Notes: generated by a model not told the origin, from the letters alone. A stretch of DNA of 64,000 nucleotides from Gp6-AA40 sp036407095 (GCA_036407095.1 DASWZV010000151.1:11412-75411); one strand, 5' to 3'. Shown: positions 49,425 through 57,669, counted from the first letter of the stretch. Translations and numbers: made by a program.

Positions 49425-49436
49425 ATTGAGAGAGAT

Positions 49437-49622
49437 ATGGCCACTACGGCGAAAGTCGCGAAAGAAGCAAAGGCGCTGAAGTACAAGATCCGCCACCGCA
49501 ACCGCTGCAAGTTGTGCGGGCGGCCGCGCGCGTTCATGCGCAAGTTCGATATGTGCCGTCTGTGCTTCCGCAAGCTGGCGCTCGACGGCGGCGTGACGGG
49601 TGTGATCAAGAGCTCCTGGTAG
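49437..49622 (+). CDS. rpsN: 30S ribosomal protein S14 type Z (zinc-binding)
   Basis: 61 residues. The zinc-binding form: CKLCGRPRAFMRKFDMCRLC gives the two CXXC pairs. Short size and RNRCKLCGRP are typical of type Z. Ribosome binding site GAGAGAG after the heptamer element. Assembles in the 30S head near S3 and S10. Confidence 0.95.
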   Translation: MATTAKVAKEAKALKYKIRHRNRCKLCGRPRAFMRKFDMCRLCFRKLALDGGVTGVIKSSW

Positions 49623-49632
49623 GAAGAGAGAT

Positions 49633-50046
49633 ATGACAGATCCCATTTCGGACATGCTCGCCCGTCTTCGCAACGCGGTCTCGGCCAAGCACGCGCGCGT
49701 GGACATGCCGGCCAGCAAGCTGAAGGCCGAGATTGCCCGGATCCTTCAGGACGAGGGCTATATCCAGGGCTTCAGGCTCGTCGAGGAGCCGTCGGAGAAG
49801 AAGGGCCGGCAGCCGCGACAGGTGATTCGCCTGTTTCTGAAGTACGGCCCGCGGGGTGAAAAGGTGATCACGGGTCTGGCGCGTATCAGCCGGCCGGGTC
49901 GCCGCGTCTACCTCGGGGTCGAGGACGTGCCTCAAGTGCTCGGCGGACTCGGCACGAGCATCCTGACGACATCGCGCGGCGTGATGACCGGTCGTGCCGC
50001 ACGGAAGGCGGGCGTCGGCGGCGAAGTGCTGTGCAACGTGTGGTGA
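49633..50046 (+). CDS. rpsH: 30S ribosomal protein S8
   Basis: 137 residues. Landmarks: TDPISDMLARLRNAVSAKHARVDMPASKLKAEIARILQDEGYI and the C-terminal GTSILTTSRGVMTGRAARKAGVGGEVLCNVW. Binds helix 21 of 16S rRNA; in E. coli it represses the spc operon. Ribosome binding site GGAAGAGAG. Confidence 0.97.
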   Translation: MTDPISDMLARLRNAVSAKHARVDMPASKLKAEIARILQDEGYIQGFRLVEEPSEKKGRQPRQVIRLFLKYGPRGEKVITGLARISRPGRRVYLGVEDVPQVLGGLGTSILTTSRGVMTGRAARKAGVGGEVLCNVW

Positions 50047-50073
50047 GGCCTCGTGTCGAGAGCCTCGAGCGAA

Positions 50074-50113
50074 CAAGGATTCGCGCCAACAAGGACTAGC
50101 GCCAACAAGGACT
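50074..50113 (+). repeat. Tandem repeat GCCAACAAGGACTAGC upstream of rplF
   Basis: Two near-identical 16-bp units of GCCAACAAGGACTAGC, preceded by a partial one (GAACAAGGATTCGC), fill the space before the rplF start. Each contains AAGGA, so the last one can act as ribosome binding site. Confidence 0.6.
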
Positions 50114-50117
50114 AGCA

Positions 50118-50657
50118 ATGTCTCGAATAGGTAAGAAACCGATCCCGATTCCGAAAGGCGTGACCGTCAAGATCGCGCCCGACGCGGTCGAGGTGCAGGG
50201 GCCGAAGGGCAAGATGCGGCAGGCGATTCCGCCCGGCATCCTCTTCGCGCAGGACGATGGCACGCTCGTCGCCAAGCGGTCGCGTGACGACCAGGAGCTG
50301 GGGAAGTTTCACGGCCTCGCGCGGAGTCTCGTGGCGAACGCCGTGGTCGGCGTCACCGAGGGATTCAAGAAGGAGCTCGACATCGTCGGCGTCGGCTACC
50401 GTGCGGAGTTGAAGGGCAAGCAGGTGCATTTCGCGCTCGGCTACTCGCACCCGGTGATCTTCGACATCCCGGCCGGCATCGACATCGCCGTCGACAAGCA
50501 GACGCACATCGTCGTCACCGGCGTGGACCGACAGCTGGTCGGCCAGGTCGCCGCCAACATCCGGCGGATGCGGGAGCCCGATCCGTACAAGCAGAAGGGC
50601 GTGCGCTACACCGGCGAAGTGTTGAAGAAGAAGGTCGGAAAGACGGGAGCGAAATAA
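50118..50657 (+). CDS. rplF: 50S ribosomal protein L6
   Basis: 179 residues. Landmarks: MSRIGKKPIPIPKGV, AVEVQGPKGKMRQAI, VGVGYRAELKGKQVHFALGYSHPV and the repeated SH3-like domain ending GVRYTGEVLKKKVGKTG. It contacts the sarcin-ricin loop region. The 70-bp gap before it contains direct repeats of CAACAAGGACTAG (50076-50114), an unusual small tandem repeat that also offers several AAGGA ribosome binding sites. Confidence 0.97.
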   Translation: MSRIGKKPIPIPKGVTVKIAPDAVEVQGPKGKMRQAIPPGILFAQDDGTLVAKRSRDDQELGKFHGLARSLVANAVVGVTEGFKKELDIVGVGYRAELKGKQVHFALGYSHPVIFDIPAGIDIAVDKQTHIVVTGVDRQLVGQVAANIRRMREPDPYKQKGVRYTGEVLKKKVGKTGAK

Positions 50658-50684
50658 CAGGGCAGCGCCCTCGAGAGACGTACG

Positions 50685-51059
50685 ATGAGGATCAAAACCA
50701 AAGACGATCGTCGCCAACGCATCAAGTACCGCATCCGCCGGCGCGTGACGGGTACTCTCGAGCGGCCGCGGCTGACTGTCTTCCGCAGCGTCGGCCACAT
50801 GTATGTGCAGGTCGTCGACGACATGAGCGGAAAGACGATCGCCTCGGCCTCGACCGTCGAGCCGGCAATGAAGGCCGCGCTTCCAAAGAAAGCGAAGGGC
50901 GGCAATGTCGAAGGAGCGAAGGCGATCGGCAAGGTGATCGCTGAACGTCTCATCGGACAGGGCGTGAAACGCGTAGTGTTCGACCGCAACGGATTTCTGT
51001 ATCACGGGCGCGTGAAAGCAGTGGCCGACGCCGCGCGTGACGCCGGTTTGGAGTTTTAG
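50685..51059 (+). CDS. rplR: 50S ribosomal protein L18
   Basis: 124 residues. Landmarks: RRQRIKYRIRRRVTGTLERPRLTVFRSVGHMYVQVVDD, AKAIGKVIAERLIGQGVKRVVFDRNGFLYHGRVKAVADAARDAGLEF. Binds 5S rRNA with L5. A hairpin lies in the following 109-bp gap. Confidence 0.97.
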   Translation: MRIKTKDDRRQRIKYRIRRRVTGTLERPRLTVFRSVGHMYVQVVDDMSGKTIASASTVEPAMKAALPKKAKGGNVEGAKAIGKVIAERLIGQGVKRVVFDRNGFLYHGRVKAVADAARDAGLEF

Positions 51060-51115
51060 TGGGATGGCTGAACAACCTGGGTACCACGCCAACTCGTTGC
51101 TGAGCACCGCATGCT

Positions 51116-51140
51116 CGGGCCGCGACAACGGAGCGGCCCG
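51116..51140 (+). repeat. Hairpin between rplR and rpsE
   Basis: CGGGCCGC/GCGGCCCG with loop GACAACGGA in the otherwise featureless 109-bp gap. Confidence 0.55.
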
Positions 51141-51168
51141 CGGTACGTTCGGAAAGGACGGCCAGTAA

Positions 51169-51693
51169 GTGGCGTTAATGAACCGCACTCGTGAAAAGCT
51201 CGACGCCTCGCAGCTCGAGATCAAAGACACCGTCGTCTCGATCAACCGCGTGACGAAGGTCGTCAAGGGTGGCAAGAACCTCAGCTTCAGCGCGCTGGTC
51301 GTCGTCGGCGACGGTCATGGCGTCGTGGGGTTTGGCGTCGGCAAGGCGAAGGAAGTGCCGTCGGCCATCAAGAAGGGGATCGAGGCCGCGAAGAAGAACC
51401 TGATCAAGGTTCCGCTCAAGGGTACGACGATCCCGCATCAGGTCGTCGGTCGCTTCGGGTCGGGCAGTGTGCTGCTGAAGCCGGCGCCTGAAGGCACCGG
51501 TCTCATCGCCGGCGGCGCGGTGCGAGCGGTCGTCGAGAGCGCAGGCATCCAGAACGTGCTGACCAAGTCGCTGGGATCGGCCAACCCGCACAACGTGGTG
51601 CGGGCGACGTTCGCCGGCTTGATGGATCTCAAGGATCCGGCGCAGGTGGCGCGGTTCCGCGGCAAGGAAGAGGCCGAGCTCGTCGGAGCATGA
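51169..51693 (+). CDS. rpsE: 30S ribosomal protein S5
   Basis: 174 residues from a GTG start with AAAGGA upstream (an ATG three codons later is an alternative). Landmarks: DTVVSINRVTKVVKGGKNLSFSALVVVGDGHGVVGFGVGKAKEVP and GTGLIAGGAVRAVVESAGIQNVLTKSLGSANPHNVVRATFAGL. Part of the mRNA helicase and accuracy centre. Followed closely by rpmD. Confidence 0.97.
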   Translation: MALMNRTREKLDASQLEIKDTVVSINRVTKVVKGGKNLSFSALVVVGDGHGVVGFGVGKAKEVPSAIKKGIEAAKKNLIKVPLKGTTIPHQVVGRFGSGSVLLKPAPEGTGLIAGGAVRAVVESAGIQNVLTKSLGSANPHNVVRATFAGLMDLKDPAQVARFRGKEEAELVGA

Positions 51694-51701
51694 GAGGAAC
51701 G

Positions 51702-51908
51702 ATGGCCAAGAAGAGTGCAAAACCCGCGGCGTCGAAGCGAGTGAAGGTCACGCTCGTGCGGAGTCCGATCGGTTTCAACAGGACACAGGCGGAGACGGTG
51801 ACCGGCATGGGACTGCGCCGGATCAATCACTCGGTGGAGCTCGTGGATACCCCGGCGACTCGGGGCATGATCCACAAGGTGCGCCATCTGGTGACGGTAC
51901 AGGAGTAA
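51702..51908 (+). CDS. rpmD: 50S ribosomal protein L30
   Basis: 68 residues from ATG at 51702 with GAGAGGAACG upstream. Core: KVTLVRSPIGFNRTQAETVTGMGLRRINHSVELVDTPATRGMIHKVRHLVTV. A short Lys/Ala N-terminal extension precedes it. Some bacteria lack this gene, but here it is present. REP-like hairpins follow. Confidence 0.94.
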   Translation: MAKKSAKPAASKRVKVTLVRSPIGFNRTQAETVTGMGLRRINHSVELVDTPATRGMIHKVRHLVTVQE

Positions 51909-51909
51909 G

Positions 51910-51986
51910 GACCGGCGAAAGCCGGCCCCCACGTACGGAGGGACCCGGCTCGAGAGGGTACGGTAGGGGCTGCCTTCAGCGGCCCG
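51910..51986 (+). repeat. REP-like hairpins between rpmD and rplO
   Basis: GACCGGC-GAAA-GCCGGCC (51910-51927) and a partly paired GGGGCTGCC-TTCA-GCGGCCC (51966-51985) preceded by GGTAG. The TTCA-loop, GTAG-led form equals the copies at 33450-33502 and 59317-59336. Confidence 0.7.
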
Positions 51987-51995
51987 GAGTGAACG

Positions 51996-52445
51996 ATGGA
52001 TCTCAGCGATCTGAAGCCCTCAGAGGGCTCGAAAAAAAACAAGAAACGCGTCGGCCGCGGACATGGGACCGGCCAGGGCGCGCAGGCCGGTCGCGGGCAC
52101 AAAGGTGCTCAATCGCGATCCGGCTTCAAGTTCAAGCGCGGCTTCGAGGGCGGCCAGATGCCGCTGCATCGCCGGATTCCCAAGCGTGGTTTCCACAACC
52201 GGTTTCGGGTGGAGTACGCCGTGGTGAATCTGGACGCCCTGTCCGAGCGGTTCGAGGCAGGCACGGTCGTGACACCGGAACTGCTCAGAGAGCGCGGACT
52301 GGTGCATGGGACGTCGCGTCAGATCAAGGTGCTGGCGCGTGGGGACATCGCGAAGAAGCTGACGGTGCGCGCGCACAAGTTCAGCGGGAAAGCGGCAGAG
52401 AAGATAGCAGCCGCGGGTGGCGCCGCGGAGGTGCTCGGGGCGTAG
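51996..52445 (+). CDS. rplO: 50S ribosomal protein L15
   Basis: 149 residues. Landmarks: KNKKRVGRGHGTGQGAQAGRGHKGAQSRSGF (N-terminal extension in 23S rRNA), FEGGQMPLHRRIPKRGFHNRF, and the C-terminal KLTVRAHKFSGKAAEKIAAAGG. A late-assembling large-subunit protein. The secY gene starts 27 bp downstream. Confidence 0.97.
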   Translation: MDLSDLKPSEGSKKNKKRVGRGHGTGQGAQAGRGHKGAQSRSGFKFKRGFEGGQMPLHRRIPKRGFHNRFRVEYAVVNLDALSERFEAGTVVTPELLRERGLVHGTSRQIKVLARGDIAKKLTVRAHKFSGKAAEKIAAAGGAAEVLGA

Positions 52446-52472
52446 ATCCGGTATCACGTTCGGGGAAGGCTT

Positions 52473-53861
52473 ATGGATAACCCGCTCAAGAACCTGTTTG
52501 CCGTCGGCGACCTGCGGAACCGCGTGCTCTTCACGCTGGGGCTGCTCGTGGTCTACCGGATCGGCAACCACATCCCGACGCCGGGTGTGAATCAGGAAGC
52601 GCTGCGTCTCTTTGCGGAGCAGGCGGCGAGCTCGATGTTCGGGCTGTACAACATGTTCACCGGCGGAAGCCTCGCGCGCGTCACTGTGTTCGCGCTGGGC
52701 GTGATGCCGTACATCAGCTCGTCGATCATCATCCAGCTCCTCACGGTGGTCTGGCCGTACCTGGAGCGGATCTCCAAGGAAGGCGAGCTCGGCCGCCGCA
52801 AGATCACGCAGTACACCCGGTATCTGACCGTGGCGCTGGCGATCGTCCAGGCGTTCGGCTATGCGCTCTGGCTCGAGCGATCGACGGAGGCCCCGGGCGG
52901 CCTGCCGCTGGTGTTCACCCCGGGATGGGGATTCCGGTTGATGTGTGTGCTCACGCTCACGACCGGGACGATGTTCGTGATGTGGCTCGGCGAGCAGATC
53001 ACCGAGCGGGGCATCGGCAACGGGATGTCGCTGCTGATCTTCGCCGGGATCGTCGTACGCCTCCCCAATGCGCTGATCTCGACCTTCGATCAGCTCTCGA
53101 CGGGGCAGATCGGTCCGATTCGGATCCTCTTCCTCGTCCTCATGGCGTTCGTGGTGATCGGGGCGATTGTCTTCGTCGAACGGGGCCACCGGCGGATTGT
53201 GGTGCAGTACGCCAAACGGGTCGTTGGCCGCCGTCAATACGGCGGCTCGAGCACGCACATTCCGCTCAAAGTCAACACCGGCGGCGTGATCCCGGTGATC
53301 TTCGCGTCCTCGATTCTGTCGTTCTTCTCGATGGCGTCGCCGCTGTTCAATCCGGGCACCCCGATCCGGCGCGCGCTCGATCAAGTGGCCTACGGGATGC
53401 CGCTGTACAACCTGCTGTACGTCGTCGGCATCGTCTTCTTTGCGTACTTCTACACGTCGATCATCTTCAATCCCGACGACGTGGCGGAGAACATGCGCAA
53501 GTACGGCGGGTTCATTCCGGGCATCCGGCCGGGGAAACGAACGGCGGAGCACATCGACACGATCCTGGCGCGGATCACGCTCGTGGGCGCGTTGTATCTC
53601 GCCGTCGTCGCGCTGCTGCCTGAACTGCTGATCAGCGGCTTCAAGGTTGCGCCGATCCCGTTGATCGGCGAGCGGCTCGACGCGATGCTGCCGTTGTGGT
53701 TTACGCAGGGCCTCGGCGTCACGTTCTACTTCGGCGGCACGTCGTTGCTGATCGTGGTTGGCGTAGCGATGGACACCGTGCAACAGGTCGAGTCGCAGCT
53801 GATCATGCGCCACTACGACGGCTTCATGAAGAAGACGAGGATTCGAGGACGTCGGGGATGA
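52473..53861 (+). CDS. secY: Preprotein translocase subunit SecY
   Basis: 462 residues, ten membrane helices. Landmarks: ALRLFAEQAASSMFGLYNMFTGG (plug region), SSSIIIQLLTVVWPYLERISKEGELGRRKI, GQLITERGIGNG-like EQITERGIGNGMSL, the cytoplasmic loop RRIVVQYAKRVVGRRQYGGSSTHIPLKVN and near the C-terminus SQLIMRHYDGFMKKTRIRGR. Forms the SecYEG channel for the many exported proteins encoded here. secE and secG are not in this window. Weak ribosome binding site GGGGAAGG. Confidence 0.97.
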   Translation: MDNPLKNLFAVGDLRNRVLFTLGLLVVYRIGNHIPTPGVNQEALRLFAEQAASSMFGLYNMFTGGSLARVTVFALGVMPYISSSIIIQLLTVVWPYLERISKEGELGRRKITQYTRYLTVALAIVQAFGYALWLERSTEAPGGLPLVFTPGWGFRLMCVLTLTTGTMFVMWLGEQITERGIGNGMSLLIFAGIVVRLPNALISTFDQLSTGQIGPIRILFLVLMAFVVIGAIVFVERGHRRIVVQYAKRVVGRRQYGGSSTHIPLKVNTGGVIPVIFASSILSFFSMASPLFNPGTPIRRALDQVAYGMPLYNLLYVVGIVFFAYFYTSIIFNPDDVAENMRKYGGFIPGIRPGKRTAEHIDTILARITLVGALYLAVVALLPELLISGFKVAPIPLIGERLDAMLPLWFTQGLGVTFYFGGTSLLIVVGVAMDTVQQVESQLIMRHYDGFMKKTRIRGRRG

Positions 53862-53892
53862 GCCTGCTGCCCTGTAGAGGCACAGGAACGCG

Positions 53893-54543
53893 ATGGGCCT
53901 GAACGTCATCATGATGGGGCCGCCAGGTGCTGGAAAAGGCACGCAAGCGGGGCGGTTTGCCCGCGAACGGGCCCTGTTGAAGATTTCGACGGGCGACATC
54001 CTGCGCGAAGCGATCAAGGAGCGGAACCCGGTCGCCCTCGAGGCCAAAGCCAGGATGGATCGGGGCGAACTCGTCGACGACGAGACGATGATCGCGATCG
54101 TGGCGGAGCGGCTGATGCGCCCCGATGCGACGCGCGGCTTCGTGCTCGACGGGTTCCCGCGGACGGTCGCGCAGGCGCAGGCGCTCGACGAGATCATGGA
54201 GCGCTGCGGCAGCGATCCGCTCATCGTCGTCGACGTCGAGGTGCCCGAGCAGGAGCTGATTCGACGGCTCGCCGGCCGGCGGATCTGTTCGACCTGCGGC
54301 ACCGACGCCGACATCGCGGCGACGGTGTGCGGCAAGTGCGGTGGTCGGCTGATTCAGCGGTCGGACGACGGTCAGGAGATCGTGCGTGAACGGCTGCGCG
54401 TCTATCACAATGCGACCAGGCCGGTGCTCGAGTACTACCGCGAGCGGCCGACGTTTCGGGTCGTCAACGGGGCGCAGCCGCCCGAGCGTGTGGCGCACGA
54501 CCTCGACGCGATGATCGACGACGCGGCGACGGCGAGGTTATGA
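53893..54543 (+). CDS. adk: Adenylate kinase (long-LID, zinc-type)
   Basis: 216 residues. P-loop GPPGAGKGTQ (about 9-18), NMP-binding STGDILREAI, DGFPRTVAQAQAL, and a long LID domain with CSTCGTDADIAATVCGKCGG, giving two CXXC pairs for zinc, then the RSDDG and RLRVYHN catalytic Arg segments. Catalyses AMP + ATP to 2 ADP. Located in the usual spc place between secY and map. Cys4 LID is common in Gram-positives and in many other phyla. Confidence 0.97.
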   Translation: MGLNVIMMGPPGAGKGTQAGRFARERALLKISTGDILREAIKERNPVALEAKARMDRGELVDDETMIAIVAERLMRPDATRGFVLDGFPRTVAQAQALDEIMERCGSDPLIVVDVEVPEQELIRRLAGRRICSTCGTDADIAATVCGKCGGRLIQRSDDGQEIVRERLRVYHNATRPVLEYYRERPTFRVVNGAQPPERVAHDLDAMIDDAATARL

Positions 54544-54655
54544 CGAGCGAAGCTCCGTCTCGGCCCGGGATGGTGAACGAGCGGCGGACCAGACTCCGTC
54601 TCGCTCGTGTGCGGTGTTGGCCTGCCCCGCTCCGCGGGGCGACGGAGCGTGCAAG

Positions 54656-55498
54656 GTGATCGTGTGCCGGTCGCAGAACGAGATCGAGAAGCTGCGGCGC
54701 GTGAACCAGCTCGTGGCCCGCATCCTGGCGGAGTTGCGTCAGATGGTCGCGCCCGGCGTGACGACCGGGGACATCGACGTGCTGGCGGAACGCCGCGTGC
54801 GTGAGGCGGGAGCCGAGCCGGCGTTCAAGGGGTATCACGGATATCCGGCGACGGTGTGCGCGTCGGTGAACGAGCAGGTCGTGCACGGCATTCCCTCGTC
54901 TCGCGCGCTCGTCGAGGGCGACATCGTGTCGATCGACATGGGCGCGAAGCTCGATGGGTTCTTCGGGGATTGTGCGGTCACGGTGCCGGTCGGGTCGGTC
55001 TCGAGCGACGCCTCGTCGCTGCTGCGCGTCACTGAAGAAGCGCTCTTCCGAGGCATCGACGCCGTGAAGCCGGGCGCGCGGGTGTCGGACATCGGCGCCG
55101 CCGTGCAGCGGCACGTCGAGGCCAATGGGTATTCGGTGGTGCGGGAGTTCGTCGGCCACGGCATCGGCACTGAACTGCACGAGGAGCCGCAGGTCGCCAA
55201 CTACGGCCCGGGCGGAAGCGGCCCACGACTCTCCGAGGGGATGGTGATCGCGATCGAGCCGATGGTGAACGCGGGCAAGGCGGCCGTGAAGGTGTTGTCG
55301 GATGGCTGGACGGCGGTCACCGTCGATCGCAGCCTGTCGGCGCACTTCGAGCACACGGTGGTCGTGACGCGCGCGGGTGCCGAGATCCTCACGCTGCTGG
55401 CGGCGGACGTCGCGCGGGTCAAGGCGCTGATGCCGGAAGGAATGGCATCGTCGTCAGGCGCGGGCGGCGAGCAGGTGCCGGCGCCGGTCCGCTCGTGA
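54656..55498 (+). CDS. map: Methionine aminopeptidase, type I
   Basis: 280 residues from GTG at 54656, following GGAGCGTGCAAG; the true start is uncertain, but VIVCRSQNEIEKLRRVNQL is the usual N-terminal region. Dinuclear metal ligands appear in SIDMGAKLDGFFGDCAVTV (two Asp), FVGHGIGTELHEEP (His), MVIAIEPMV (Glu) and FEHTVVVT (Glu). Removes the initiator Met from nascent proteins. The C-terminus has an extra Ser/Gly/Pro-rich tail of about 20 residues (SSSGAGGEQVPAPV). A hairpin CCCCGC-TC-CGCGGGG precedes the start. Confidence 0.9.
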   Translation: MIVCRSQNEIEKLRRVNQLVARILAELRQMVAPGVTTGDIDVLAERRVREAGAEPAFKGYHGYPATVCASVNEQVVHGIPSSRALVEGDIVSIDMGAKLDGFFGDCAVTVPVGSVSSDASSLLRVTEEALFRGIDAVKPGARVSDIGAAVQRHVEANGYSVVREFVGHGIGTELHEEPQVANYGPGGSGPRLSEGMVIAIEPMVNAGKAAVKVLSDGWTAVTVDRSLSAHFEHTVVVTRAGAEILTLLAADVARVKALMPEGMASSSGAGGEQVPAPVRS

Positions 55499-55516
55499 GC
55501 GTCGTGGTGAGCGACG

Positions 55517-55732
55517 ATGACCGGCGGCGAGTCGACTCGTCGGGTCGATGGTGTGGTAAAGGCGCAGTTGCCGAGCGGGTTGTATCAGGTCGATGTCGAG
55601 GGTGCGCGCATCACGGCGCATGCCGGGAGTGGGCTCGAGAAGAACTTCGTGCGGCTGCTGATCGGTGATCGCGTCGTGGTGGAACTCACGCCGCGGGATC
55701 TGACGCGCGGCCGAATCGTGAGGAAGGTATAG
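55517..55732 (+). CDS. infA: Translation initiation factor IF-1
   Basis: 71 residues. OB-fold with VDGVVKAQLPSGLYQVDVEGARITAHAGSGLEKNFVRLLIGDRVVVELTPRDLTRGRIV. The N-terminus is atypical (MTGGESTRR instead of MAKED-like). Core residues LP, Y/F-V and DLTRGRI are standard. Binds the A site during initiation. Ends with a TAG followed by the GGCCTCA heptamer element. Confidence 0.93.
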   Translation: MTGGESTRRVDGVVKAQLPSGLYQVDVEGARITAHAGSGLEKNFVRLLIGDRVVVELTPRDLTRGRIVRKV

Positions 55733-55820
55733 CGCCCAGGGCTCAGGCCTCGAGCCCCAGGGCTGGGCAAGGGATCAGGACGGAGGCCACTGAGGCCTGG
55801 GCCCTGAGCCCTGAGGCCAG
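55730..55820 (+). repeat. Heptamer hairpin, GGCCTCA arms, infA-rpmJ
   Basis: After TAG: GCCCAGG, GCTCAGG, CCTCGAG; right arm CTGAGGC, CTGGGCC, CTGAGCC, CTGAGGCC. Its centre shares CCCAGGGCTGGGCAAGGRAT with the fusA-tuf element (41090-41211), so the two are copies of one element type, not independent expansions. Confidence 0.9.
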
Positions 55821-55832
55821 CGGGATCGCATT

Positions 55833-55946
55833 ATGAAGGTCAGAGCGTCGGTCAAGCGGATTTGCGACAAGTGCAAGATCGTCCGCCGCCGTGGGGTGGT
55901 CAGGGTGATCTGCACGAACGCGAAGCACAAGCAGAGGCAGGGGTAG
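55833..55946 (+). CDS. rpmJ: 50S ribosomal protein L36
   Basis: 37 residues, easily missed because of its length. MKVRASVKRICDKCKIVRRR then GVVRVICTNAKHKQRQG. The zinc ligands C-X2-C-X12-C-X4-H are complete. Placed between infA and rpsM as in most bacteria. Helps organise 23S rRNA near the L7/L12 stalk base. Confidence 0.95.
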   Translation: MKVRASVKRICDKCKIVRRRGVVRVICTNAKHKQRQG

Positions 55947-55948
55947 GT

Positions 55949-56323
55949 ATGGCACGCATCGCAGGGGTTGATCTGCCGCGCACGAAGCGGGTCGAGATCG
56001 GACTCACCTACATCTACGGCATCGGTCGGAAGCGGTCGAACGACATCCTCGGCGCGGCGGGCGTGAGCCCCGACATGCGCGTCAAGGATCTCTCCGAAGA
56101 CGATGTCCGGAAGATCAGCCGGGTGATCGAGGAAGTCGGTGGCGTCGAGGGCGACCTCCGCAAGGAGATCTCCATGAACATCAAGCGATTGATGGAGATC
56201 GGCTGCTACCGCGGACTGCGTCATCGCCGGAATCTGCCGGCGCGCGGCCAGCGCACGCGCACGAACGCGCGCACGCGGAAGGGTCCGCGCAAGGGCGCGG
56301 TCGCCAAGAAGAAGACGGTCTAG
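55949..56323 (+). CDS. rpsM: 30S ribosomal protein S13
   Basis: 124 residues from ATG at 55949, two bases after the rpmJ stop. Landmarks: MARIAGVDLPRTKRVEIGLTYIYGIGRKRSNDIL, GCYRGLRHRRNLPARGQRTRTNARTRKGPRK. Head protein contacting the P-site tRNA and forming bridge B1. First S protein of the alpha cluster. Confidence 0.97.
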   Translation: MARIAGVDLPRTKRVEIGLTYIYGIGRKRSNDILGAAGVSPDMRVKDLSEDDVRKISRVIEEVGGVEGDLRKEISMNIKRLMEIGCYRGLRHRRNLPARGQRTRTNARTRKGPRKGAVAKKKTV

Positions 56324-56334
56324 TGGACTAGCCT

Positions 56335-56784
56335 ATGGCAAAAGCAGAAGCAGCAGCGACAGGGACACCAGAGAAAAAGGCCGAAGGCGGGAAGCGCGCG
56401 CCCAAGAAGACCTTCAAGAAGCGCGGCGAGAAGCGTGTGGTGCATCACGGGCTGGTGCATATTCACGCGTCGTTCAACAACACGCAGATCACGATCACCG
56501 ATACCGAGGGGAACGTGATTGCGTGGTCGAGCGCAGGCGGGATCGGCTTCAAGGGATCGCGCAAAGGCACGCCGTTTGCGGCGACGCAGGCGGCGATGAG
56601 CGCGGGCAACACAGCGAAGACCTATGGTCTGCGATCGGTCGATGTGCGCGTGAAGGGGCCCGGGTCCGGACGCGAGTCGGCGATTCGCGCGCTGCAGACC
56701 GTGGGCATCGAAGTGAAGTCGATCCGCGACGTGACGCCGATTCCGCACAATGGTTGCCGCCCGACGAAAAGACGGCGGGTGTGA
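56335..56784 (+). CDS. rpsK: 30S ribosomal protein S11 with N-terminal extension
   Basis: 149 residues. About 25 extra Ala/Lys/Glu-rich residues (AKAEAAATGTPEKKAEGG) precede the core KTFKKRGEKRVVHHGLVHIHASFNNTQITITD. Further landmarks: WSSAGGIGFKGSRKGTPFAATQAA and GSGRESAIRALQTVGIEVKSIRDVTPIPHNGCRPTKRRRV (isoaspartate-prone Asn in the NG). The core length is normal, so only the extension is unusual. Confidence 0.96.
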   Translation: MAKAEAAATGTPEKKAEGGKRAPKKTFKKRGEKRVVHHGLVHIHASFNNTQITITDTEGNVIAWSSAGGIGFKGSRKGTPFAATQAAMSAGNTAKTYGLRSVDVRVKGPGSGRESAIRALQTVGIEVKSIRDVTPIPHNGCRPTKRRRV

Positions 56785-56797
56785 GAGCGAGTAGCTG

Positions 56798-56888
56798 TAA
56801 TTCAAAGTGCAAAATGCAAAATGCAAAATGAAGTGCGGAGTGCGCCCCGTTCGACGCCTTTTGCATTTTGAATTTTGCATCTTGCATT
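56798..56888 (+). repeat. Heptamer hairpin, ATGCAAN arms, rpsK-rpsD
   Basis: Left arm from TAATTCAAAGTGC through GCAAAATGCAAAATGCAAAATG; right arm TTTTGCATTTTGAATTTTGC and ATCTTGCATT. Loop GTGCGGAGTGCGCCCCG. Same unit type as 10582-10683 and 44384-44466. Confidence 0.9.
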
Positions 56889-56905
56889 GGTGAGTAGGAG
56901 TTCTA

Positions 56906-57535
56906 ATGGCACGTTACATCGGACCGGTCTGCCGTCTCTGCCGACGCGAGGGCATGAAGCTGTTCCTCAAAGGCGAGCGCTGCTACACGGAGAAGTGCGC
57001 GATCGAGAAGCGGAACTTCGCGCCCGGGCAACACGGCAAGACCCGCAAGTCGAAGCTCGCGGGCTACGGCGTGCAGCTGCGCGAGAAGCAGAAGGTGAAG
57101 CGCATCTACGGCGTGCTCGAGGATCAGTTCCGGCTGTATTTCGAACAGGCCGAGCGGACCCGCGGCATCACCGGCGAGACGCTGCTGCAGCTGCTCGAGC
57201 GGCGGCTCGACAACGTCGCCTATCGATTGGGATTTGCGACCTCACGCCCGCAGGCGCGGCAGCTCGTGCGGCACGGCCACTTCGTCGTGAACGGCCGCAA
57301 GGTGAACATCCCGTCGTTCTCGGTGAAGCCCGGCGACGTGGTCGCGATTCGGCAGAGCAGCCAGAAATCGCCGGCGATTCTACACGCCCTCGAGGAAGTG
57401 AAGGGGCGCGGCGTGCCCGAGTGGCTGCAGTTCGACGCAGCGTCGTTCTCGGCCAAGATCGGTTCGGTTCCGACCCGCGAGCAGATCAATCTGCCGGTGC
57501 AGGAACAGCTGATCGTCGAGTTGTACAGCAAGTAG
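56906..57535 (+). CDS. rpsD: 30S ribosomal protein S4
   Basis: 209 residues. Landmarks: MARYIGPVCRLCRREGMKLFLKGERC (with CRLC and KCAIEKR Cys pairs, zinc-type N-terminus), GQHGKTRKSKLAGYGVQLREKQKVKRIYGVLEDQFR, and the S4 domain RLDNVAYRLGFATSRPQARQLVRHGHFVVNGRKVNIPSF. Initiates 30S assembly and in E. coli represses the alpha operon. Ribosome binding site GAGTAGGAG. Confidence 0.96.
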   Translation: MARYIGPVCRLCRREGMKLFLKGERCYTEKCAIEKRNFAPGQHGKTRKSKLAGYGVQLREKQKVKRIYGVLEDQFRLYFEQAERTRGITGETLLQLLERRLDNVAYRLGFATSRPQARQLVRHGHFVVNGRKVNIPSFSVKPGDVVAIRQSSQKSPAILHALEEVKGRGVPEWLQFDAASFSAKIGSVPTREQINLPVQEQLIVELYSK

Positions 57536-57608
57536 CGCGTGGGCTTCAGCCCGCGCGTGTAGCCGTCCGCTGGCCCGCAGCCTTGACAGACCTGCGGTGG
57601 GAGGCCAG
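57536..57608 (+). repeat. Hairpins between rpsD and rpoA
   Basis: CGCG-T-GGGC-TTCA-GCCC-G-CGCG (57536-57557), a REP-like form beginning next to the stop codon, then an imperfect hairpin with CCGCAG/CTGCGG core and outer TGGC/GCCA pairs (57568-57608). Confidence 0.6.
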
Positions 57609-57669
57609 TGGATTTCATCAGCAGGTCTGGAGGCCGGAGCTGCCGGCCCGTCGGCGAAAGGAAGCATCA

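Noticed and set aside
52020..54335. A 771-codon open frame on the minus strand
   Set aside because: Antisense to rplO, secY and adk; low-information Arg/Asp/His-rich translation.
56875..57669. Long upstream extension of rpoA
   Set aside because: It runs through rpsD in another frame; the standard RpoA N-terminus begins at 57670.
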